Below, one piece after another: positions 32,685 through 41,418 of a stretch of DNA of 64,000 nt. Each line of letters opens with the position of its first letter. The stretch's first letter is position 1. A program made the translations under genes and the position numbers. The stretch lies in contig NZ_JALJZV010000015.1 in the NCBI RefSeq assembly GCF_024171535.1, forward strand, positions 31,170 to 95,169, given 5' to 3'. Under the pieces are notes generated by a model. It was not told where the DNA came from, did no database searches, and saw nothing but the letters and a program-made list of their open reading frames with translations. This stretch comes from Flavobacterium sp. HSC-61S13. Lineage in GTDB: Bacteria; Bacteroidota; Bacteroidia; Flavobacteriales; Flavobacteriaceae.

Positions 32685-33932
32685 ATGAGGGTAGATATAC
32701 AACGCAGTTCGATCATCAATAATCAGCGTATAAGGGTGTCTGGTAGTAAGTCGCAGACCAACCGACTTTTGCTCTTGCAAAAGTTGTATCCGAATATTCA
32801 TTTACAAAATATTTCGGATTCCGACGATAGTCAGATGATGCAACACGGATTAGTAGCTGATCAAGAAGTAGTAGATATTCATCATGCAGGTACGGCTATG
32901 CGTTTTTTGACGGCCTATTTCGCTATGCAACCCAACCGCCAAGTATGGTTGACTGGGAGCTCTAGAATGAAAGAACGACCGATCAGTATTTTAGTAGAAG
33001 CATTAAGGCAATTAGGAGCGACTATTGAATATGTGGAGAAAGAGGGTTTTCCTCCTCTAAAAATCACAGGTAGAAAATTAACCGCAAATCAAGTCACCCT
33101 AAATCCAGCTATCAGCAGTCAATACATTTCTGCTTTACTGCTCATTGCTCCTCAGTTAGAAAACGGACTTACGCTGACTTTTAATGGAGAAGTCACCTCT
33201 AAACCCTATATTGAAATGACCTTATCGGTACTTTCAGAATTGGGTATACCTAATCAGTTTGTCGATAATACTGTCCGCGTTGATTATCAGGCAAAAGTAG
33301 CTGATAGCGAAATTATAATAGAATCCGATTGGTCCTCAGCCTCTTACTTTTATTCGATCATAGCCTTAGCTGAAGTAGGAACTGCCATCACCTTATCCAA
33401 CTACCAAGAACGCAGTTTGCAGGGCGATGCTCGATTAGTAGCGTATTATCGCTCCCTTGGTGTGAAAAGTGTGTTTCAAGATCAATGTTTGACTTTGATC
33501 AAGCAGTCGGAATCGGTAAAGTACTTTGAAGCAGATTTAAGAGATACTCCTGATTTGGCTCAAACCATTGCGGTGACTTGTTTCGGACTGGGTATTGGCT
33601 GTGAACTATCCGGATTGCATACTTTGAAAATTAAAGAAACCGATCGATTGCTTGCCCTACAAATCGAATTAACTAAACTGGGAGCAGTAGTTTCCATCGA
33701 TGGTGATGGTTTAAAAATAGAAGCAGGGTGTTCATTAATCTCGGGGGTTGCTATTGATACGTATCAAGATCATCGTATGGCCATGGCTTTTGCTCCTTTA
33801 GCCTTAAAAACTTCAATATCCATTAAGGATGCAGAGGTGGTTAGTAAATCATTTATCGATTTTTGGGAAAACCTGCAAACACTGGGCTTTCAGGCTACAA
33901 TTGTTGATACAAACCCGACTTATTTAAAATAA
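32685..33932 (+). CDS. aroA: 3-phosphoshikimate 1-carboxyvinyltransferase (EPSP synthase)
   Basis: Sixth step of the shikimate pathway, joining PEP to shikimate 3-phosphate. The 415 residues show GSKSQTNRLLLLQKLYPN (catalytic lysine), HHAGTAMRFLTAYFA, GSSRMKERPISILVEAL, NPAISSQYISALLL and the hallmark KIKETDRLLALQIEL. The Bacteroidota form is a little shorter than that of E. coli and has SGSKS instead of PGSKS. Last gene of the rsgA run, 48 bases after mazG. Confidence 0.96.
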   Translation: MRVDIQRSSIINNQRIRVSGSKSQTNRLLLLQKLYPNIHLQNISDSDDSQMMQHGLVADQEVVDIHHAGTAMRFLTAYFAMQPNRQVWLTGSSRMKERPISILVEALRQLGATIEYVEKEGFPPLKITGRKLTANQVTLNPAISSQYISALLLIAPQLENGLTLTFNGEVTSKPYIEMTLSVLSELGIPNQFVDNTVRVDYQAKVADSEIIIESDWSSASYFYSIIALAEVGTAITLSNYQERSLQGDARLVAYYRSLGVKSVFQDQCLTLIKQSESVKYFEADLRDTPDLAQTIAVTCFGLGIGCELSGLHTLKIKETDRLLALQIELTKLGAVVSIDGDGLKIEAGCSLISGVAIDTYQDHRMAMAFAPLALKTSISIKDAEVVSKSFIDFWENLQTLGFQATIVDTNPTYLK

Positions 33933-33968
33933 ACAGCAAAACACTTGACAACGCCTATCTTGGGGTCG

Positions 33969-33976
33969 TATATTTG
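33969..33976 (+). promoter_or_regulatory. Bacteroidota -7 element upstream of queA
   Basis: TATATTTG at 33969-33976 with CTTG 21 bases upstream as a partial -33 box. The leader to the queA ATG is about 50 bases and shows no preQ1 riboswitch fold that I can recognise. Confidence 0.55.
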
Positions 33977-34030
33977 CAAACTAAAATAGAAGAGCGGAAT
34001 CTTTTATTATTTAATTAAATTTCAATAAGA

Positions 34031-35080
34031 ATGAAGTTATCCCATTTTAATTTTAATTTGCCTGAGGAGTTATTGGCCGAGTTTCCTGCTGAAAACAGAG
34101 ATGAAGCACGTCTGATGGTAATCAATCGTAAAACTCAAAAAATTGAACACAAGTTCTTTAAAGATTTAATAGATTATTTTGACGAAGGGGATGTAATGGT
34201 ATTGAACAATACCAAAGTTTTTCCTGCTCGTTTATATGGGAATAAAGAAAAGACTGGTGCTAGAATTGAAGTTTTCTTACTTAGAGAATTAAATGCGGAA
34301 CAACGTCTTTGGGATGTATTAGTAGATCCTGCGCGTAAAATTCGTATTGGAAATAAATTGTATTTCGGTGAAGATGATTCGTTGGTAGCTGAGGTAATTG
34401 ATAACACGACATCAAGAGGAAGAACCTTGCGTTTTTTATATGACGGTTCTTACGAAGAGTTTAGAGAAAAATTAGCGGAATTAGGAGAAACTCCAATCCC
34501 TAAATACATCAATAGAGAAGTGGTACCAGAAGATGCAGAACGTTATCAAACGATCTATGCATCTGAGGAAGGAGCTGTTGCTGCACCGACTGCTGGTCTA
34601 CACTTTTCAAAACACCTTTTGAAAAAATTAGAGATTAAGGGAATTCAGTTTGCAGAAGTTACGCTTCACATTGGATTAGGTACTTTTAATCCGGTTGAGG
34701 TGGAAGATTTGTCAAAACACAAGATGGATTCTGAAGAGATGAGAGTAACGCAAGAGGCTTGTGATATTGTCAACTCTGCTAAGGAAAGAAAAAGTAGAAT
34801 CTGTGCCGTAGGAACAACATCTATGCGTGCCTTGGAGAGTTCTGTTTCTTCAAACCGTACTTTAAATCCTTTTGAAGGATGGACCAATAAGTTTATCTTT
34901 CCTCCATATGATTTTAGTATTGCAGATTGTATGGTAACTAACTTTCATATGCCAAAATCAACCTTGTTAATGATGATTTCTGCGTTTTGTGGACATGATT
35001 TAATGAAAGTAGCTTATGAAGAGGCTATAAAAGAAGGATATAAATTCTACTCTTATGGGGATGCGATGTTAATCATCTAA
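34031..35080 (+). CDS. queA: tRNA preQ1(34) S-adenosylmethionine ribosyltransferase-isomerase QueA
   Basis: Adds the epoxycyclopentanediol precursor from SAM to preQ1 in tRNA on the way to queuosine. The 349 residues match QueA throughout: [23 protein letters not shown] (in parts), [68 protein letters not shown] and [18 protein letters not shown]. Single-gene unit ending at a strong terminator. queE, an earlier pathway enzyme, is 14 kb away in this window. Confidence 0.98.
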   Translation: MKLSHFNFNLPEELLAEFPAENRDEARLMVINRKTQKIEHKFFKDLIDYFDEGDVMVLNNTKVFPARLYGNKEKTGARIEVFLLRELNAEQRLWDVLVDPARKIRIGNKLYFGEDDSLVAEVIDNTTSRGRTLRFLYDGSYEEFREKLAELGETPIPKYINREVVPEDAERYQTIYASEEGAVAAPTAGLHFSKHLLKKLEIKGIQFAEVTLHIGLGTFNPVEVEDLSKHKMDSEEMRVTQEACDIVNSAKERKSRICAVGTTSMRALESSVSSNRTLNPFEGWTNKFIFPPYDFSIADCMVTNFHMPKSTLLMMISAFCGHDLMKVAYEEAIKEGYKFYSYGDAMLII

Positions 35081-35100
35081 ATCCTTTGATGGTAGTATAA

Positions 35101-35135
35101 AAATAGGGATTGTCTCAAAAAGACAATCCCTATTT
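35101..35135 (+). terminator. Intrinsic terminator after queA
   Basis: Fifteen-bp perfect arms (35101-35115 and 35121-35135, core GGGATTGTCT) with a five-base loop and a T-rich tail. Resembles the terminators at 21256 and 25383 in its TGTCT/AGACA stem top. Confidence 0.92.
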
Positions 35136-35218
35136 TATTTATAAGCACGACCTACTTTATGATTATGACAGGCATCGATCTACTAATTTTTAATTTTTAG
35201 AACTAAAATCGAATTAGC

Positions 35219-35249
35219 TTTGATAATTCTATAAACTCCATTATTTTTA
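35219..35249 (+). promoter_or_regulatory. Promoter upstream of kynU
   Basis: TTTG at 35219-35222, a spacer of exactly 19 bases, then TATTTTTA at 35242-35249. This is the best -33/-7 pair in the window, with one mismatch in the last base. It gives a leader of about 100 bases to the kynU ATG chosen here. Confidence 0.65.
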
Positions 35250-35358
35250 CGAAACTGAAACGCTTATTATGAAATCAGTAGGTTGCTCCATCTGTTTGGT
35301 GGATTTCCTTGGTGGCTTCATAATAGTGCAGTGGATAAAACACCATAAAAAACTAGAT

Positions 35359-36639
35359 ATGAAATTTGATAATACGCTTGAATTTGCAGAAGCCTTAGAT
35401 CAACAAGATGTTTTGGCTAAATATAGAGAGGAGTTTAACTTTCCGAAAGTAGCTGGTAAACAAGTTATTTATTTTACGGGAAACTCTTTGGGATTACAGC
35501 CTAAACGAGCTGTAACCTATGTTGATGAGGTAATGAAGGATTGGGCGGATTTAGCGGTGGAGGGACATTTTTATGCGGACAAACCGTGGTGGGATTATCA
35601 CGAAAGATTCAGTGAGCCCTTAAGTAAAATTGTTGGAGCAAAACCTTCAGAGGTCACTGTGATGAATACTTTGACTGTGAACCTGCATTTGTTAATGGCT
35701 TCGTTTTATCGCCCGACGGCAAAAAAATATAAAATACTTTGCGAAGAGAAAGCATTTCCTAGTGATCAGTATCTAATTCAGACCCAAGTTCAGTTTCACG
35801 GTTTGGATCCTAAAGACACTATCGTTGAGGTCAAGCGTAGAGAAGGGGAGCATAATTTTAGGTTGGAAGATATCTTAGCTAAAATCGATGAGGTAGGTGA
35901 TGAATTGGCTTTGGTATTAATCGGTGGGCTTAACTATTATACAGGACAAGTTTTAGATATGAAAACGATTACCGCAGCAGGGCATAAATACCAAGCCTAT
36001 GTAGGTTGGGATTTGGCACATGCAGCAGGAAATATAGAATTGAAATTGCACGAGTGGGAAGCTGATTTTGCGGCCTGGTGTAGTTATAAATACATGAATT
36101 CAGGACCGGGTAATGCTTCGGGTTGCTTCATCCACGAAAAACACCATAATAATATGGACTTGCCGCGCTTAGGAGGCTGGTGGGGGCACAACAAAGACCG
36201 TCGTTTTTTGATGGAGCCGCAATACGATCCCATTCGCAGTGCACACGGTTGGCAAATCAGTAATTTGCCGGTTTTAACCTTGGCACCGTATTTGGCATCT
36301 GTTGAGATGTTTGATGAAATAGGTATGCCGAAACTCATTGAAAAGAGAGATCGTATTACAGCATATTTGGAATTTGTACTCAAAGATATCGCAGACGAAG
36401 TAGGAGGTGATTTTGAAATCATCACACCAGAGAATCCGTTGGAAAGAGCTAGTCAATTGTCGGTGTTGTTGCATGGAGAAGGAAGAGCTTTGTTTGAATA
36501 CTTGATGAAAGAAGGGGTTATCGTAGATTGGAGAGAACCTAACGTGATCCGTTTAGCACCAGTGCCTTTGTACACTTCTTACAGTGATATTTATCACTTT
36601 GGAAATATATTAAAAAAAGGACTGGCTAATAAGGCATAA
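35359..36639 (+). CDS. kynU: Kynureninase
   Basis: PLP enzyme that cleaves kynurenine or 3-hydroxykynurenine to anthranilate or 3-hydroxyanthranilate plus alanine. The 426 residues show YFTGNSLGLQPKRAV, HERFSEPLSKIVGAKPSEV, NTLTVNLHLLMASFYRPT, GWDLAHAAGNIEL and the PLP lysine in WCSYKYMNSGPGNASG. Start set at the ATG at 35359 (MKFDNTLEFAEALDQQD), where homology begins. The frame is open to an ATG at 35269, adding 30 residues unlike any kynureninase; that ATG lies within the likely transcript, so the longer form cannot be ruled out. Confidence 0.95.
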   Translation: MKFDNTLEFAEALDQQDVLAKYREEFNFPKVAGKQVIYFTGNSLGLQPKRAVTYVDEVMKDWADLAVEGHFYADKPWWDYHERFSEPLSKIVGAKPSEVTVMNTLTVNLHLLMASFYRPTAKKYKILCEEKAFPSDQYLIQTQVQFHGLDPKDTIVEVKRREGEHNFRLEDILAKIDEVGDELALVLIGGLNYYTGQVLDMKTITAAGHKYQAYVGWDLAHAAGNIELKLHEWEADFAAWCSYKYMNSGPGNASGCFIHEKHHNNMDLPRLGGWWGHNKDRRFLMEPQYDPIRSAHGWQISNLPVLTLAPYLASVEMFDEIGMPKLIEKRDRITAYLEFVLKDIADEVGGDFEIITPENPLERASQLSVLLHGEGRALFEYLMKEGVIVDWREPNVIRLAPVPLYTSYSDIYHFGNILKKGLANKA

Positions 36640-36685
36640 GTGTTTTAAATCGAATTTTCACCATTACAGTAAGTACAACTTTTGG

Positions 36686-36714
36686 TATTGAATTTGTTGA
36701 TATGAAATTCAATA
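36686..36714. promoter_or_regulatory. Perfect inverted repeat over the -33 region of the arginase-family gene
   Basis: Ten-bp arms TATTGAATTT (36686-36695) and AAATTCAATA (36705-36714) around a nine-base spacer, ending 8 bases before the -7 element. The position suits an operator for a dimeric regulator. No T run follows, so it is not a terminator. Confidence 0.55.
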
Positions 36715-36722
36715 TTTAATCC

Positions 36723-36730
36723 TAAATTTG
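36723..36730 (+). promoter_or_regulatory. Bacteroidota -7 element upstream of the arginase-family gene
   Basis: TAAATTTG, a full TAnnTTTG match, 21 bases before the ATG at 36752. Confidence 0.6.
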
Positions 36731-36751
36731 TAGCATAAACAATTTTATAAA

Positions 36752-37837
36752 ATGTCAACGAAGCAATACAAAATAGACAATTTTGATCCTTCACAGCCAG
36801 GATTAGCGGACGCATCAATTTATGGTTTGCCATTTACTGCTGAAGAAAGTGAAATTATTATTATTCCTGTGCCTTGGGAAGTAACTGTTAGTTATGGGGC
36901 TGGAGCATCTGAAGGACCGGAAGCGATTTTAGAGGCTTCTTATCAAGTAGATTTGTTGCACCAATCCTATCCGGAATTGTGGAAATTAGGTATTTTTTAC
37001 GACGATGCTCCTAATAATTGGGCGGCAGATAGTGAGGAATATAAGGGTATGGCTCAGCCTATTATTGAAGCCTTAGAAAATGGAGAGGATGTTTCTACAT
37101 TTCCTGCCTTGCAAGCCGATCTTGACAAGATTAATAAGGTTTGTAAACAACTGAAAGAACAAGTTAAAGATCGCGTACTGTATTGGATGAACTTAGGGAA
37201 AAAAGTGGTACTCTTAGGAGGGGATCACAGTACTCCTTTAGGTTATTATGAAGCATTAGCGGCTAAAAACGAAGATTTTGGAATCTTGCATTTTGATGCA
37301 CATATGGATTTGCGTGAAGCTTATGAAGGTTTTACCTATTCCCATGCGTCGATTATGTATAACACATTAAAATTACCACAAGTCTCGAAAATTGTTCAAG
37401 TCGGAATACGCGATTTTTGTGAACAAGAATTAGAAACGGTTAAGAATTCTGGAAACAGGGTATTGGTACATACAGATTCGGATATAAAGGCTGCTGCTTT
37501 TGAGGGGAAATCATGGAAGGATCAATGTGATCAAATCATAGCTTCCTTACCGGAAAAGGTTTGTATTAGTTTTGATATAGATGGGCTTTATCGCTGGTAT
37601 TGTCCGAATACGGGAACTCCTGTACCAGGAGGCTTGTCCTATGAAGAAGCGACGTACCTTATCAGCAAGTTGGCTAGTTCAAATAAGACTATAATTGGAA
37701 TGGATTTGGTGGAAGTTGCACCTGGTGATGACGATTGGGATGGAAATGTGGGAGCTCGACTCTTATTCCACATGTGTGGAGCATTTGCGCAATCACAAGG
37801 TATGCAAACAGGTCAACCCATTTTATTCAATAAATAG
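36752..37837 (+). CDS. Arginase/agmatinase-family ureohydrolase inside the kynurenine cluster
   Basis: Mn-dependent C-N hydrolase fold. The 361 residues contain the metal ligands in LLGGDHSTPLGYYEAL, LHFDAHMDLREAYEG and SFDIDGL, plus SHASIMYN. The usual DxDxxDP motif is changed: DIDGLYRWYCPNTGTPVPGG has Tyr-Arg-Trp where most relatives have Asp-Pro. An N-terminal insertion (about residues 75-125) makes it longer than E. coli agmatinase. Annotation pipelines would call it agmatinase or formimidoylglutamase, but no polyamine or histidine genes are nearby. Its place between kynU and kmo suggests a role in tryptophan breakdown. Own promoter with an operator-like repeat. Confidence 0.85.
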   Translation: MSTKQYKIDNFDPSQPGLADASIYGLPFTAEESEIIIIPVPWEVTVSYGAGASEGPEAILEASYQVDLLHQSYPELWKLGIFYDDAPNNWAADSEEYKGMAQPIIEALENGEDVSTFPALQADLDKINKVCKQLKEQVKDRVLYWMNLGKKVVLLGGDHSTPLGYYEALAAKNEDFGILHFDAHMDLREAYEGFTYSHASIMYNTLKLPQVSKIVQVGIRDFCEQELETVKNSGNRVLVHTDSDIKAAAFEGKSWKDQCDQIIASLPEKVCISFDIDGLYRWYCPNTGTPVPGGLSYEEATYLISKLASSNKTIIGMDLVEVAPGDDDWDGNVGARLLFHMCGAFAQSQGMQTGQPILFNK

Positions 37838-37840
37838 AAA

Positions 37841-37860
37841 AATCCCCATGTTTGGGGATT
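37841..37860. terminator. Bidirectional intrinsic terminator after the arginase-family gene
   Basis: Eight-bp arms AATCCCCA/TGGGGATT with a TGTT loop, T run at 37861-37866 and an A run before. Also serves the small minus-strand gene that stops at 37865. Confidence 0.88.
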
Positions 37861-37864
37861 TTTT

Positions 37865-38023
37865 TTAAGATTTGCGCCCTGTTATCAGGCGATATAAAAT
37901 GGCAATAACTGCCAGTACTAATAAGATGTGTATAAAACTACCCACAGCCTCTCCAAAACCAAAATAACCTACTGCCCATCCTATAATTAGGATTACTGCA
38001 ATTAACCAAACTAAATCTTTCAT
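37865..38023 (-). CDS. Tiny membrane protein, lmo0937/DUF5670 type
   Basis: Translating the minus strand gives 52 residues: MKDLVWLIAVILIIGWAVGY at the start, a glycine-rich turn, a second hydrophobic stretch (about residues 31-46) and the end RLITGRKS. This matches the widespread two-helix lmo0937-family proteins in size, WxxGY turn and basic tail. Function unknown; in Bacteroidota such genes are often stress-induced. It lies antiparallel between the arginase-family gene and kmo, and ends at the shared terminator. Confidence 0.78.
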   Translation of the reverse strand: MKDLVWLIAVILIIGWAVGYFGFGEAVGSFIHILLVLAVIAILYRLITGRKS

Positions 38024-38176
38024 AACTTATTTTTTTTGATTAGTAATAGTAGTAAATTTATTAAAAAATAGACGAAAAAACGAATAATTATCAATTAATA
38101 AAAATATTAATTAATAATTAGCCGCTAGAAAGTATTTAAAATTAGGTAATAAACAATAATAATTAATCGAGATAAA

Positions 38177-39514
38177 ATGCAACAACCAGTTAGAATTGCT
38201 ATAGTTGGATCAGGATTAGTAGGTAGTCTACTGGCCCTTTATTTAAAAAAAGCAGGTCATGAGGTTCATGTTTTTGACCGCAGTGAGGATATCCGGGAAA
38301 TTGATTTTTCTGGGCGTTCCATAAATTTGGCGATGTCGACACGAGGTTGGAAAGCATTGGATGGTGTGGGTATTGGTGATGCAATTCGAGAAATTGCTAT
38401 CCCGATGGATAAACGAGCCATACATGCTGTTGAAGGTGATATCGCCTATCAAAAGTATGGAATGGAAGGCGAAAGTATCTATTCGATATCTCGAGGAGAA
38501 TTAAATCGTATGATGATCGATTTGACCGAAAAAGAAGGGGTTGAATTTTTCTTCGAGAAGAAAATTTGGGATGTCAAACTTTCAGAGGGTATTATATATA
38601 TAGGAGAGACGGAAAGAGGTCCGTGGGAGGAGTTGAAATACGATAAAATATTCGGTGCTGATGGTGCTTTTTCTAAAGTTAGAAATCGCATGCAAAAGCA
38701 AAATAGATTTGATTATCAACAACATTTTTTGAATATTGGATATAAGGAGCTTAAGATTGAAGCCAATGGCTTGGGAAAACATCTGATCGATAAAAATTCT
38801 TTTCACATTTGGCCTAGAGGGGAATTTATGTTGATTGCCTTACCGAATTTGGAGGGGAGTTTTACCTGTACTTTGTTTATCCCTTTTGAGGGTAAATATT
38901 CCATCGAAAGTCTAAAAGAGGAAAAAGATGTCATCGCATTTTTTGAGGAGTTTTTTCCAGACACCAAAGAGTTAATACCAAATTTGGCTCGGGATTTCTT
39001 TAAAAACCCAACCAGTTCTTTAGTAACTACGCAATGTTTTCCTTGGACTTTTGAGGATAAAGTGGCTCTGATTGGTGATGCAGCCCATGCTATAGTTCCT
39101 TTTTATGGACAGGGTATGAATGCTGGATTTGAAGATATCACGCAACTTTTTGACTTGATCCAGGAACACGGCGATGATTGGTTGCGTATTTTTAAGGAAT
39201 ATGAGCAATTGAGAAAACCCAATGCCGATGCGATAGCTGAGTTGTCCTATAGGAATTTTATCGAAATGAGTACCAAAACAGCAGATCCTGATTTTCTTTT
39301 GCGAAAGAAAATTGAGGCATGGTTCACAGCACGTCATCCTCAAAAGTGGTTGCCGTTATATGATCGGGTAACGTTTAGTCATAAGCCCTATCGCGAAGCT
39401 CTGGAAATTGGAGATCATCAAAAAAGTATTATGGATGAAGTGATGTTGCTACCAGGTATTTCTGAGAGCTGGCAAACTGCAGAAGTGGAAAATTTAATAT
39501 TGAGTAAATTGTAA
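38177..39514 (+). CDS. kmo: Kynurenine 3-monooxygenase
   Basis: FAD monooxygenase that hydroxylates kynurenine to 3-hydroxykynurenine. The 445 residues have the dinucleotide motif IVGSGLVGSLLALYL, the family phrase SGRSINLAMSTRGWKAL with RAIH shortly after, SISRGELNRMMID and the second FAD motif LIGDAAHAIVPFYGQGMNAG. C-terminal region with YRNFIEMS matches KMO rather than other hydroxylases. Third gene of the kynurenine group; separated from the arginase-family gene by the small antisense gene and an AT-rich gap, so it has its own promoter. Confidence 0.94.
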   Translation: MQQPVRIAIVGSGLVGSLLALYLKKAGHEVHVFDRSEDIREIDFSGRSINLAMSTRGWKALDGVGIGDAIREIAIPMDKRAIHAVEGDIAYQKYGMEGESIYSISRGELNRMMIDLTEKEGVEFFFEKKIWDVKLSEGIIYIGETERGPWEELKYDKIFGADGAFSKVRNRMQKQNRFDYQQHFLNIGYKELKIEANGLGKHLIDKNSFHIWPRGEFMLIALPNLEGSFTCTLFIPFEGKYSIESLKEEKDVIAFFEEFFPDTKELIPNLARDFFKNPTSSLVTTQCFPWTFEDKVALIGDAAHAIVPFYGQGMNAGFEDITQLFDLIQEHGDDWLRIFKEYEQLRKPNADAIAELSYRNFIEMSTKTADPDFLLRKKIEAWFTARHPQKWLPLYDRVTFSHKPYREALEIGDHQKSIMDEVMLLPGISESWQTAEVENLILSKL

Positions 39515-39516
39515 TG

Positions 39517-39550
39517 AAAGATCCGCAGCTTAATTAAGCTGCGGATCTTT
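39517..39550. terminator. Bidirectional intrinsic terminator between kmo and the HerA-like gene
   Basis: Perfect 34-bp palindrome (arms 39517-39533 and 39534-39550, core GATCCGCAGCTTAA), 2 bases after the kmo stop and 4 bases before the stop of the convergent gene. Confidence 0.9.
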
Positions 39551-39554
39551 GTAT

Positions 39555-41087
39555 TTATTTTTTAGTGGAACTGCTGAATATTTTAGACAAAATACCAAAA
39601 GCGCCACGGATAAAAGTAGCACTAGTGAGTACTTTTACGATGGGTTTATACGGATCGGCTGTCTTGGTGTTACGCGTAGTTGATGCAGTTGGTTTATTTG
39701 CTGTGCTTGAAGCTTGCTGTTCCAGCTGTTGATTGATCTGCGCAACCCGTGCAGTCAGCATTTCATAGGCGCTTTCTCGATCAATAGTGTTGTTGTATTT
39801 CTTTACCAAACTAGATTTTTCGGTAATGGCACTTATTTCAGAGTCACTCAATATATCCATACGACTCATCGGAGCTCGCATCATACATTGGACCAATGGA
39901 GTAGGTACTCCTTTTTCATTGAGTGCAGTAACCAAGGCTTCACCAGTTGGAAGTTGATTCAGCAGCTCTGAGGTGGCGTAAAATTCTGAAATAGGGAAGT
40001 TTTCGGAAGCCGCTTTGATGGCTTTGCGATCTTTTTCCGTAAAAGCGCGTAAGGCGTGTTGTATTTTTAATCCCAATTGTGCCAAAACTCCATTGGGGAT
40101 ATCGTTGGGGTTTTGTGTGATAAAGAATATACCGACTCCTTTTGAACGAATTAATTTTACAATGGTTTCAATTTGATTGAGCAGCGTTTTACTGGCGTTG
40201 TCAAAAATCAAATGGGCTTCATCGATAAAAATAACGAGTTCAGGTTGGCCGCTATCGCCTTGTTCCGGCATTTGTGAGTACACTTGAGCCAGCAAACTCA
40301 ACATAAAAGTAGAAAAAAGTTTGGGCTTGTCTTGTATATCGTTGATTCGAAGTATGTTGACGTAGCCGAGGCCGTTTTCATCTACCCGCATTAAATCGCT
40401 AATATCAAAAGATGTTTCTCCAAAAAATAGTTCAGCACCTTGTTGTTCCAACTCCACCATTTTCCGCAGTATAGTACCCGAAGAGGCGGTAGATATTTTT
40501 CCATACTCCGATTCGATCTCCTTTTTCCCTTCATTGGTGAGATATTGTAGTGTTTTTTTAAAGTCTTTCAGATCGAGTAACAATAAGTTATTATCGTCAC
40601 AATACTTAAAAACCAACGAGACTACGCCTGCTTGAGTGTCATTGAGCTCGAGTATACGAGAAAACAGTACAGGACCAAATTCTGATACCGTAGCACGCAG
40701 GCGAACACCCTTTTGTTCGGATAGGGATAACAATTCTACCGGGAATCCTTGTGAAGAATAGGGGAGGTTCATTTGACGGTGGCGGTCTTCAATAAAGGCA
40801 GAACTAGTTCCGCTAGTTGCTATACCGCTAAAATCACCCTTGACATCCATCATCAAAACGGGAATTCCCTTGGAGGAAAGTTGCTCCGAAAGCACTTGAA
40901 TCGTTTTGGTCTTTCCCGTACCCGTAGCACCAGAAATCAGACCATGACGGTTTAAAGTTCGCAATGGAATACGCACAAAAAGATCAGGAATAACAGCGTT
41001 TTCGTAAACGGCTCCTCCAACTATAATAAAATCTTCTTTAAAAGTGTAACCAGATTTTATTTGCTCGATAAAATTATCTTTTTTCAT
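39555..41087 (-). CDS. HerA-like ATPase (DUF853 family)
   Basis: FtsK/HerA-superfamily P-loop ATPase of unknown role. The 510 residues carry Walker A LISGATGTGKTKTIQVL near residue 52, VLMMDVKGDFSGIA, Walker B LVIFIDEAHLIFDNAS and the arginine-finger region LIRSKGVGIFFITQNPNDIPN. A Ser/Thr/Ala-rich linker near residue 465 precedes a short C-terminal tail. E. coli YjgR belongs to the same family. Start set at the ATG at 41087 (MKKDNFIEQIKSGYTF), because a -7 element lies downstream of the ATG at 41141. Single gene, no nuclease partner next to it. Confidence 0.9.
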   Translation of the reverse strand: MKKDNFIEQIKSGYTFKEDFIIVGGAVYENAVIPDLFVRIPLRTLNRHGLISGATGTGKTKTIQVLSEQLSSKGIPVLMMDVKGDFSGIATSGTSSAFIEDRHRQMNLPYSSQGFPVELLSLSEQKGVRLRATVSEFGPVLFSRILELNDTQAGVVSLVFKYCDDNNLLLLDLKDFKKTLQYLTNEGKKEIESEYGKISTASSGTILRKMVELEQQGAELFFGETSFDISDLMRVDENGLGYVNILRINDIQDKPKLFSTFMLSLLAQVYSQMPEQGDSGQPELVIFIDEAHLIFDNASKTLLNQIETIVKLIRSKGVGIFFITQNPNDIPNGVLAQLGLKIQHALRAFTEKDRKAIKAASENFPISEFYATSELLNQLPTGEALVTALNEKGVPTPLVQCMMRAPMSRMDILSDSEISAITEKSSLVKKYNNTIDRESAYEMLTARVAQINQQLEQQASSTANKPTASTTRNTKTADPYKPIVKVLTSATFIRGAFGILSKIFSSSTKK

Positions 41088-41118
41088 ATATGATTTTTTT
41101 TCTGGGGTTTCACTAATA

Positions 41119-41126
41119 CAAATATA
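41119..41126 (-). promoter_or_regulatory. Bacteroidota -7 element upstream of the HerA-like gene
   Basis: The minus strand reads TATATTTG, 31 bases before the ATG at 41087 and downstream of the alternative ATG at 41141. Confidence 0.5.
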
Positions 41127-41335
41127 GTTGGTTGAACCCATTTTTTGAGTTATAATTAGTTTTTGTAGATTAAAATAAAATCTCTAAAACAATTTAGTGA
41201 TAATTTAGAATTATTATATTTACATTTGCTTAACAAATGGACTTCATAAACAGTGAAATATGTCTTTTTTATTAAATCGAAAGTAAGTTGGTAGTAAAAA
41301 AAACCATTTTAATTTTTTTATTTGATCTAAAAACA

Positions 41336-41343
41336 TAAATTTG
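41336..41343 (+). promoter_or_regulatory. Bacteroidota -7 element upstream of the exbB operon
   Basis: TAAATTTG at 41336-41343, about 75 bases before the exbB ATG. The 331-base divergent gap (41088-41418) holds this and the HerA-like promoter; otherwise it is AT-rich with no gene. Confidence 0.6.
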
Positions 41344-41418
41344 CGACACTCATATGAATGAAATGAGGAAAATGTTGAATAATAATTGAATAAAAAAAAG
41401 AATTAAAATTTTAAAAAA

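Noticed and set aside
33977..34030. Possible preQ1 riboswitch in the queA leader
   Set aside because: The 50-base leader lacks the GC stem and the A-rich tail pairing of preQ1 riboswitches.
35269..35358. Thirty-codon extension of kynU, or a separate leader peptide
   Set aside because: In frame with kynU with no stop codon, so not a separate peptide. It contains a tryptophan codon but no hairpin pair suggesting attenuation. The start at 35359 fits the family.
36084..36425. A 113-codon minus-strand frame inside kynU
   Set aside because: Overlaps the PLP-binding region of kynU and has no promoter or family match.
38093..38112. Eight-bp inverted repeat AATTAATA/TATTAATT upstream of kmo
   Set aside because: Made only of A and T in an extremely AT-rich gap, so chance is a sufficient explanation.
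39555..41087. HerA-like ATPase as part of a defence or DNA-processing island
   Set aside because: No nuclease, methylase or other defence gene next to it; neighbours are metabolic and TonB genes, and the DUF853 family is common in core genomes.
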